Assembly: GCA_964617585.1 (NCBI GenBank)
Contig: CAZTXS010000048.1
Coordinates: 1 to 7,299, forward strand
Length of the DNA: 7,299 bases
Direction: 5' to 3'
Source: UMGS1601 sp964617585
Lineage (GTDB): Bacteria > Bacillota > Clostridia > Oscillospirales > Ruminococcaceae
Shown here: piece by piece, positions 1 through 3,697 of the stretch
Numbering within the stretch: the first letter of the stretch is position 1
Layout of the letters: every line of letters starts with the position of its first letter
Made by a program: the position numbers and the translations under genes
The notes under the pieces: model-generated
Seen by the model: only the letters and a program-made list of their open reading frames with translations
Told to the model about the DNA's origin: nothing
The model's database searches: none

Positions 1-2
1 GA

Positions 3-467
3 GTGATAAACACGAAAGGAGATTTATTAGATGGATATTCAAAATACTCAAACGACGTCGAACGAGGTCAAGACCCCGTCTTCATCAAAGGAACAGAAAA
101 CATACAAGAAGCTTACAAAGGAAGAAATAAAGGAATATCACAGACAAACTCTGGAGATGTACGAGAGAGCGGAAGAGATGGAGGACGAGTTCTACAGGAA
201 TCTGTAAACTCAAACGAAGAAAAATACTCAGTAAATTCAGGCGCAGAGGCTAAGATAAAAGAGCTTAACGAGAAAGAAGAAAAAAGACTGTATAAATACA
301 TAATACAACAGGAGCAAGTCAAGCAGGCTTGTTCCTATTTTATTCTCATTTCCAAAAAAGCCTTGAATGTTTTATTTTGTTTATATGTAATGGTGTTGTG
401 GGTCGGGATTCTATGTTCTGCAATTATTAAAAAAGGTAGGGGGCTAATTATTTTAGCTGACTGTTAG
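3..467 (+). CDS. Possible 3' part of an unidentified protein, open to the left edge (alternative to the 31-207 gene)
   Basis: This frame has no stop from the left edge to the TAG at 465-467, 154 codons, which is long for chance in AT-rich DNA. A GTG stands at position 3, but the frame is open to the edge, so the true start may lie outside. Roughly the first 105 residues are polar, with many Gly, Lys, Glu and Asn, and G-rich first codon positions. Residues about 80-105 (AKIKELNEKEEKRLYKYI) look like a charged helix or coiled coil. The last 45 residues are hydrophobic with one possible membrane segment, but they run through a terminator-like hairpin at 311-335 and look like translated non-coding DNA. 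I do not recognise a family. It overlaps the 31-207 frame on the same strand, and probably only one is real, or both are pieces of one frameshifted gene. No function is assigned. Confidence 0.35.
   Translation: MINTKGDLLDGYSKYSNDVERGQDPVFIKGTENIQEAYKGRNKGISQTNSGDVRESGRDGGRVLQESVNSNEEKYSVNSGAEAKIKELNEKEEKRLYKYIIQQEQVKQACSYFILISKKALNVLFCLYVMVLWVGILCSAIIKKGRGLIILADC
31..207 (+). CDS. Small charged hypothetical protein, 58 aa
   Basis: The ATG at 31 is preceded by a near-perfect ribosome site, AAAGGAG at 15-21, nine bases upstream. Stops TGA (4-6) and TAA (7-9) lie just upstream, so an upstream gene could end here. The product has a Ser/Thr/Gln-rich start followed from about residue 25 by a strongly charged helical stretch (LTKEEIKEYHRQTLEMYERA) and ends in FYRNL. 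There is no signal peptide, membrane segment or known motif, and I do not recognise it. A terminator-like hairpin about 100 bases after the stop fits this frame better than the overlapping one starting at 3. The coding-like sequence directly after its stop is in the -1 frame, so a frameshifted longer gene is possible. It lies in the decayed element end next to the integrase remnant, so it may be a mobile-element accessory gene. Confidence 0.45.
   Translation: MDIQNTQTTSNEVKTPSSSKEQKTYKKLTKEEIKEYHRQTLEMYERAEEMEDEFYRNL
311..345 (+). terminator. Possible intrinsic terminator
   Basis: GGAGCAAG (311-318) can pair with CTTGTTCC (328-335), eight pairs including one G.U, around a nine-base loop. It is followed by the T-rich stretch TATTTTATTC. 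It would end transcription of the small gene at 31-207. The T tract is interrupted, so strength is uncertain. Confidence 0.45.
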
Positions 468-601
468 TTGACTGTTGAGGTATAAAACATCCACCTTTAC
501 ACCGATTTTTTGAAACATTATCTGTCTAAAAAGACACATTTCTATATATACCATATCCTATTTTCAAAATAAGAACTTTTGCAGTGTTATTTTTTACTAA
601 G

Positions 602-721
602 CCTATAAATGCGGATATATACAGCCATATAATGAAAGAAGCTGACAAACAATCAGCGGAATGTATTGCGAATATTATTTTAAGACCGCATACCAAAGAT
701 GAACATAAAAAAGCAGAATAA
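602..721 (+). pseudogene. C-terminal remnant of a tyrosine recombinase (phage/ICE integrase)
   Basis: The frame read from about 602 to the TAA at 719-721 gives NADIYSHIMKEADKQSAECI followed by ANIILRPHTKDEHKKAE. The ADIYSH segment matches the conserved end of Firmicutes phage and conjugative-element integrases (TTxxIYSH followed by an alternating Ala/Glu/Lys helix); its Tyr is the presumed nucleophile. The frame opens only after a stop at 527-529, and the catalytic Arg and H-x-x-R region are missing. A weak echo, RTFAVLF, about 12 codons upstream recalls the usual HTFATLL segment and would fit an internal deletion, but this is speculative. A strong terminator follows four bases after the stop, and the 3' end of tRNA-fMet is 143 bases further on, the usual position of int beside its attachment site. 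It is a broken gene, inactive as it stands. The assignment is from motif recall without a database search. Confidence 0.6.
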
Positions 722-724
722 ATT

Positions 725-768
725 AAAAAAGCAGGCTTCATGCTAAAAGTAAAAAAGCTTGCTTTTTT
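725..768 (+). terminator. Intrinsic terminator after the integrase remnant
   Basis: Bases 725-738 pair with 755-768 as a 14-bp stem with a single G.U, around a 16-base loop. The 5' side begins with A6 and the 3' side ends with T6, so it could act in both directions. It starts four bases after the integrase stop codon, which supports that the short integrase tail is a true gene end. Confidence 0.8.
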
Positions 769-824
769 ATTGAATTTTTCAAAAGTTGAATTATTATTTA
801 ATTATTCGCCCGTTTTCGCAAAAT

Positions 825-859
825 AAATAGACGTCTGCAAAGCCTGCAAACGCCTATTT
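825..859 (-). terminator. Intrinsic terminator of tRNA-fMet
   Basis: Read on the minus strand, 859-845 pairs with 839-825 as a continuous 15-bp stem with two G.U wobbles and a five-base loop. On the plus strand the same two positions are A.C mismatches, so the structure is built for minus-strand RNA. ATTTTG follows the stem. It lies five bases beyond the tRNA 3' end. Confidence 0.75.
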
Positions 860-864
860 TACGG

Positions 865-941
<77 letters not shown>

Positions 942-975
942 ATATTAATTTTAATATTTTCTCCAGTGCTTATTT

Positions 976-1004
976 ATTATATCATTGCAAGACCGATTTG
1001 TCAA
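976..1004 (-). promoter_or_regulatory. Consensus sigma-A promoter of tRNA-fMet
   Basis: On the minus strand TTGACA (1004-999) and TATAAT (981-976) are separated by exactly 17 bases (998-982). Both hexamers are perfect consensus, as expected for a stable-RNA gene. Transcription should start near 969, about 28 bases before the mature tRNA. Confidence 0.9.
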
Positions 1005-1070
1005 TACCTTTTGCAAAAATAATGAGGATATATTTATGATACCCATTTTTGCGGATTTAAAAAGCAAATA

Positions 1071-1099
1071 TTGAAAGTTCTGAATTCATATGCTATAAT
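1071..1099 (+). promoter_or_regulatory. Sigma-A promoter of the arabinofuranosidase gene
   Basis: TTGAAA (1071-1076) and TATAAT (1094-1099) are 17 bases apart, and TG at 1091-1092 makes an extended -10. The start point would be near 1106, giving a leader of only about 25 bases. There is no obvious catabolite (cre) site. A TGAATTCA palindrome (1081-1088) sits in the spacer and could bind a regulator, but this is unproven. Confidence 0.8.
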
Positions 1100-1130
1100 T
1101 TGAATATCTTCAGGGAAAGAGTGAAATTAT

Positions 1131-2609
1131 ATGAAAACCGCTTATCTTAAATTTGATGGTGATAAAACTCTTAGTCATATTAACAAGGAGATTTACGGCC
1201 ATTTCTCAGAGCATTTGGGAAGATGCATATATAACGGAATTTATGTCGGAAAGGATTCGCCGATTTCCAATACCGACGGTATAAGAAACGACGTCATTGA
1301 AGCTTTAAAAGAAATTCAGATTCCTGTTCTCAGGTGGCCGGGAGGTTGTTTTGCGGACGAATACCACTGGCATGACGGAGTGGGAAAAAATCGCCGGCCG
1401 ATACTTAATACAAACTGGGGAGGAGTTGTCGAGGATAACAGCTTCGGAACTCATGAGTTTTTTGATTTGTGCGAAAAGCTTGAGTGCGAGCCTTATCTTG
1501 CCGGAAATTTAGGAAGCGGAACAGTCAGAGAGCTTGCCGAATGGCTTGAATATATCACATTTGACGGCGATTCGCCGCTTGCGGTTGAAAGGAAAGAAAA
1601 TGGACATGAAAGAGCTTGGAAGCTAAAATATCTCGGCATTGGAAATGAAAACTGGGGCGGCGGAGGTAATATGCGACCCGAAGCATATGCAGACGAATAC
1701 CGTAAATATGAAACCTTTGCGAAGAATTACAGCACGCCTGATATGATAAAAATAGCCTGCGGTCCTAATGCAGATGATTATAGCTGGACCGAAGCCTTAA
1801 TGCAGAAGCTGAAGCCGTGGCATACGGGAGCAATATCTCTTCACTACTATACGCTCCCGACAGGAAACTGGGAAAAGAAAGGTTCGGCTTTGGAGTTTGA
1901 CAATGAGGAATACTATCAGACTGTTACTTCTGCGCTTTATATGGATGAAATAATTAAAAGGCATAAAGCTATTATGAAAAAATATGATTCCGAAGGGAAA
2001 ATCAAGCTTATTGTCGATGAGTGGGGCTGCTGGTATGACGTTGAAAAAGGAACAAATCCGGGATTCCTCTATCAACAAAACACTATGAGGGACGCAATTA
2101 CCGCAGCAATTAATCTGAATATATTTAATAATCATTCGGATACGGTAATAATGGCAAATCTTGCTCAGGTTATGAACGTACTTCAGGCGGTTCTTCTAAG
2201 CGACGGCAAACATCTTGTTAAAACGCCTACATGGCAGGTGTTTAAAATGTTTATCCCTCATCATGACGCCGAGCTTGTTAAAACAAGCTTTGCCGCTCCT
2301 GAGCTTGACGTTTGCGGGAAAAGCATACCGATGCTTACATATTCGCTGTCTAAAAAGGGCAAAGAGTTTTTTCTGACCGTTTCAAACTGCTCTCTTGAGG
2401 AGGATTGTTCTCTGCTGATTGACAGTGAAAATGCAATTTTAAAAGAAGCTTACGCTCAGATAATAACTGCTGAAATTCACGAATATAACGATTTTGACGG
2501 GAACGAACCCGTTAAAATAAAAGCTTATGACGGCTTTGAAGCGTGTGATTGCGGTCTAAGGGTCAATATTCCCTCCCGTTCTGTAACTTCTTTAAAATTT
2601 AAGCTATGA
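1131..2609 (+). CDS. abfA: Alpha-L-arabinofuranosidase, glycoside hydrolase family 51
   Basis: The enzyme removes terminal alpha-L-arabinofuranosyl groups from arabino- and arabinoxylo-oligosaccharides by a retaining mechanism. The 492 residues match the usual GH51 length. The N-terminal two-thirds is the (beta/alpha)8 barrel: an early EIYGHFSEHLGRCIYNGIYV segment (20-39), LRWPGGCFADEYHW (67-80), the acid/base Glu173 in GIGNENWGGG, the HYY loop (238-240), and the nucleophile Glu297 in IVDEWGCWYD. The remaining C-terminal part, ending in RSVTSLKFKL, is the beta-sandwich domain. No signal peptide is seen, so the enzyme should be cytoplasmic and act on imported oligosaccharides. The ATG at 1131 fits the start of the family; a modest AGGGAAAGAG lies 9-18 bases upstream. 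The gene is alone, with its own promoter and no transporter or arabinose operon genes nearby. The family assignment is very secure; the exact substrate is not shown by sequence. Confidence 0.96.
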   Translation: MKTAYLKFDGDKTLSHINKEIYGHFSEHLGRCIYNGIYVGKDSPISNTDGIRNDVIEALKEIQIPVLRWPGGCFADEYHWHDGVGKNRRPILNTNWGGVVEDNSFGTHEFFDLCEKLECEPYLAGNLGSGTVRELAEWLEYITFDGDSPLAVERKENGHERAWKLKYLGIGNENWGGGGNMRPEAYADEYRKYETFAKNYSTPDMIKIACGPNADDYSWTEALMQKLKPWHTGAISLHYYTLPTGNWEKKGSALEFDNEEYYQTVTSALYMDEIIKRHKAIMKKYDSEGKIKLIVDEWGCWYDVEKGTNPGFLYQQNTMRDAITAAINLNIFNNHSDTVIMANLAQVMNVLQAVLLSDGKHLVKTPTWQVFKMFIPHHDAELVKTSFAAPELDVCGKSIPMLTYSLSKKGKEFFLTVSNCSLEEDCSLLIDSENAILKEAYAQIITAEIHEYNDFDGNEPVKIKAYDGFEACDCGLRVNIPSRSVTSLKFKL

Positions 2610-2611
2610 GT

Positions 2612-2634
2612 AAGCCAATTTGAAATTAGCTTTT
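2612..2634. terminator. Weak terminator-like hairpin after abfA
   Basis: AAGC-AATT (2612-2620) pairs with AATT-GCTT (2624-2632) around a three-base loop, interrupted by one C.A mismatch on the plus strand, which becomes a U.G wobble in minus-strand RNA. It begins three bases after the abfA stop. Only TT follows on the plus side, so termination may be inefficient. Confidence 0.35.
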
Positions 2635-2665
2635 AAGGTTTCGGCAATTTTCTTATGAAAGTATA

Positions 2666-2718
2666 ACTAGGGCAAGACGTCCCCCGCCTCTATAGGCGCA
2701 ATGCCGACCCTTGCCAGT
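2666..2718. other. GC-rich foldable element, possible structured RNA or regulatory hairpin
   Basis: ACT-(AG bulge)-GGCAAG (2666-2676) pairs with CTTGCC-AGT (2710-2718), nine pairs. Inside is a second hairpin, CGCCT-ctat-AGGCG (2685-2698). The arms between them (2677-2684 and 2699-2709) contain short complementary pieces, GTC (2679-2681) and GAC (2706-2708). The block is clearly more GC-rich than its surroundings. Neither side has a T-run, so it is not an ordinary terminator. It sits immediately downstream of a minus-strand promoter candidate (2720-2747), whose transcript would start at or near its GGCAAGG end. I do not recognise the family. Confidence 0.45.
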
Positions 2719-2719
2719 C

Positions 2720-2747
2720 ATTATAACATTGACATATCATATCTGAA
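2720..2747 (-). promoter_or_regulatory. Candidate minus-strand promoter reading toward the abfA 3' end
   Basis: On the minus strand TTCAGA (2747-2742) and a perfect TATAAT (2725-2720) are 16 bases apart. Transcription would start near 2713 with GGCAAGG, run through the structured element and then antisense to the end of abfA. It overlaps the stronger plus-strand promoter at 2729-2757, so the two would compete. Confidence 0.4.
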
Positions 2748-2757
2748 TTGGTATAAT
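2729..2757 (+). promoter_or_regulatory. Perfect consensus sigma-A promoter without a clear gene
   Basis: TTGACA (2729-2734) and TATAAT (2752-2757) are exactly 17 bases apart, as good as the tRNA promoter. A second TATAAT at 2791-2796 has only a poor -35. The RNA would start near 2764 and run toward the HTH gene, antisense to its 3' end. The only frame it offers is a GTG-started 33-codon one (2820-2921) behind a GGGGGG run (2810-2815) that is unusually close. So the product may be a small RNA, an antisense RNA or an unrecognised short peptide. Confidence 0.7.
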
Positions 2758-2890
2758 ACATCATGTGTGTAAATTGCAAGCAAAAGCAACTATAATTTCA
2801 CTGATTTATGGGGGGATGAGTGATTAAAACTGCAAAAACTTTCACAATAAAAAAGTCGGATTCAGGTCTTAAAATTTGTATGATAAAAAA

Positions 2891-3097
2891 CTATTTATGC
2901 AGTTTTATTCTTGCGAGATAATCAAGTGAAACGCCGTAGTATTTGGAAAGCTTGATAAATAAATGCATAGGCATTTCACGTTTACCGCTTTCATAAAGCT
3001 GATACTGCTGTTGGGTTATTCCCAAAATATCAGTCACCTGTCTTTGCAGTAAATCGTTATCTTCTCGCATATCTTTTATTCTTTTATAAATATACAT
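2891..3097 (-). CDS. XRE-family helix-turn-helix transcriptional regulator, 68 aa
   Basis: This is a small DNA-binding protein made almost only of a Cro/C1-type HTH domain: a first helix at residues 3-13, the scaffold helix around RQVTDILGI (19-27), the recognition helix around QQQYQLYESGKR (29-40), and a closing helix LFIKLSKYYGVSLDYLARI (46-64). YESGKR and YYGVSLDYL are typical of the family in Firmicutes. The start is supported by AGGAG six bases upstream (3104-3108). It is divergent from the small gene at 3217, with a perfect palindrome in the 119-base gap, so autoregulation and control of the neighbour are likely (inference). The length suits a phage-, element- or toxin-antitoxin-type repressor lacking any effector domain. 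No frameshift or truncation is seen. Confidence 0.9.
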   Translation of the reverse strand: MYIYKRIKDMREDNDLLQRQVTDILGITQQQYQLYESGKREMPMHLFIKLSKYYGVSLDYLARIKLHK

Positions 3098-3132
3098 AAA
3101 AATCTCCTAAAAACGTACTTTAGGTTGATTTT

Positions 3133-3138
3133 ATTATA
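3133..3138 (-). promoter_or_regulatory. -10 box of the HTH gene
   Basis: The minus strand has a perfect TATAAT about 36 bases before the HTH start codon. No good -35 lies at the right distance; the best candidates fall in or beside the palindrome at 3161-3180. A weak -35 overlapped by an operator is typical of a regulated promoter. Confidence 0.5.
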
Positions 3139-3139
3139 A

Positions 3140-3180
3140 ATTCAAATGGATGTACTTGGCTAACATTCATTTGAATGTTA
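3140..3180. promoter_or_regulatory. Palindromic operator between the divergent regulators
   Basis: TAACATTCA (3161-3169) and TGAATGTTA (3172-3180) form a perfect 9-bp inverted repeat with a two-base centre. In addition ATTCAAATG (3140-3148) is the exact inverse of CATTTGAAT (3168-3176), adding a second, wider dyad. The sites overlap the -10/-35 regions of the HTH promoter and lie just upstream of a TATACT (3184-3189) that could serve the plus-strand gene. This is the expected position and symmetry for a dimeric HTH repressor; which protein binds is inferred. Confidence 0.65.
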
Positions 3181-3216
3181 GAATATACTTATATTTTAGT
3201 TTTGGGGGTGAATAAT

Positions 3217-3402
3217 ATGAATGACAATAATGATTATATAACAATGGAAATGGATATAGAACCTGAATTGTATGATAAGCTACAGTTAATATGCAAATAT
3301 TACGGTCATCCGCTTGATATACAGCTTCCGTCTATAATTGATCGATACGTTATGGATTTTGAAAGAGTACATGGACCTGTAGAATCTATAGTACGCTATT
3401 AA
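3217..3402 (+). CDS. Small ribbon-helix-helix-like protein, 61 aa
   Basis: The start at 3217 is chosen because GGGGGTGA (3204-3211) is well placed. An in-frame ATG at 3175 lies inside the operator palindrome with no ribosome site and would place translation over promoter DNA. The predicted layout is a beta strand (YITMEMDIE, 7-15), helix A (ELYDKLQLICKYYG, 17-30) and helix B (LDIQLPSIIDRYVMDFERVH, 33-52). That order matches ribbon-helix-helix DNA-binding proteins or the N-terminal half of RelB/Arc-like antitoxins, though no invariant motif proves it. The protein is acidic with no membrane segment. It is divergent from the HTH regulator and probably shares its operator. No toxin gene follows; a strong terminator closes the unit, so it is a single-gene transcript. 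Alternative: an uncharacterised small phage or element protein. Confidence 0.75.
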   Translation: MNDNNDYITMEMDIEPELYDKLQLICKYYGHPLDIQLPSIIDRYVMDFERVHGPVESIVRY

Positions 3403-3424
3403 AGTTTACTTTTTTGAGAAAATC

Positions 3425-3463
3425 GAGAAGCAAGACGTTATTATACGCTTGCTTCTCTTTTTT
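3425..3463 (+). terminator. Strong intrinsic terminator after the RHH-like gene
   Basis: GAGAAGCAAG (3425-3434) pairs perfectly with CTTGCTTCTC (3448-3457). After a one-base bulge the stem continues with CGT/ACG around TATTAT... in the loop. T6 follows directly (3458-3463). Confidence 0.9.
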
Positions 3464-3499
3464 CTGCTTTTTCCCGATTGACTTTGTCAGAAAGCAGAA
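3462..3499. repeat. Inverted repeat between the terminator and the valS promoter
   Basis: TTCTGCTTT (3462-3470) and AAAGCAGAA (3491-3499) are a perfect 9-bp inverted repeat, with a smaller TGAC/GTCA dyad inside. It abuts the T-run of the terminator, forming tandem hairpins. There is no T-run after it on the plus strand. It may be a backup or transcription-insulating structure. Confidence 0.45.
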
Positions 3500-3523
3500 T
3501 TACTTAACTGGATAAACGGCGGC

Positions 3524-3552
3524 TTGCCAAAGAGGTCGGAATGTGTTATACT
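3524..3552 (+). promoter_or_regulatory. Sigma-A promoter of valS
   Basis: TTGCCA (3524-3529) and TATACT (3547-3552) are 17 bases apart, and TG at 3544-3545 gives an extended -10. The start near 3559 would leave a leader of about 139 bases before valS. I find no T-box motif (the conserved GGTGGNACCGCG-type element) in that leader. Confidence 0.75.
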
Positions 3553-3586
3553 TAAATTTAAAGTTATCAAATAAGGAAGTAAAGAT

Positions 3587-3652
3587 ATGAGCTTTAAGAC
3601 AACAGAGTTTTTATACGGATTAAAACATCGAATATCGGATGTGCGAATCTAA
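3587..3652 (+). CDS. Short leader reading frame, 21 aa, resembling the AzlC N-terminus
   Basis: The ATG follows AAGGAAG (3572-3578) by eight bases, and the frame reads MSFKTTEFLYGLKHRISDVR plus a final I before TAA. The EFLYGLKH part resembles the start of AzlC-family branched-chain amino-acid exporters (FLYGLKHGIPI...), after which the similarity stops. It could be the leftover 5' end of a deleted azlC gene whose promoter now serves valS, or a translated leader. It has one Val codon, so it is not a Val-rich attenuator peptide. The AzlC link is from memory of the family and is tentative. Confidence 0.35.
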   Translation: MSFKTTEFLYGLKHRISDVRI

Positions 3653-3654
3653 TT

Positions 3655-3671
3655 TTTCACGAAGCGTGAAA
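3655..3671 (+). promoter_or_regulatory. Hairpin just upstream of the valS ribosome site
   Basis: TTTCACG-AAG-CGTGAAA is a perfect 7-bp stem with a three-base loop, extendable by AAT/ATT across a mismatch. It starts three bases after the leader frame ends and finishes about 11 bases before the AAAGGGAAAG ribosome site of valS. There is no T-run, so it is not a terminator. It may stabilise the mRNA or link leader translation to valS initiation. Confidence 0.45.
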
Positions 3672-3697
3672 TATTAAAATCGAAAGGGAAAGTTAAA

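Noticed and set aside
458..476. TGACTGTT repeated with an 11-base period, as possible integrase arm sites.
   Set aside because: There are only two short copies with no further ones nearby; too little to separate from chance.
1797..2135. Minus-strand open frame of 112 codons inside abfA.
   Set aside because: It is a shadow of the well-supported GH51 gene, with no ribosome site or recognisable product.
2666..2718. Possible twister or twister-sister ribozyme, suggested by AATGCCG, GGCAAG and the compact stem-in-stem fold.
   Set aside because: The GCAAG piece is taken up in a stem rather than a loop, the cleavage-site motif is absent, and the element order does not match the permutations I remember. 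Kept only as an unidentified structured element.
2820..2921. GTG-started 33-codon frame after a GGGGGG run.
   Set aside because: The ribosome-site spacing is too short, the product is unrecognised and the frame overlaps the HTH gene on the other strand. It is mentioned in a finding but not called as a gene.
3175..3216. Upstream ATG extension of the RHH-like gene by 14 codons.
   Set aside because: The ATG lies within the operator palindrome, there is no ribosome site before it, and the downstream ATG at 3217 has a very good one.
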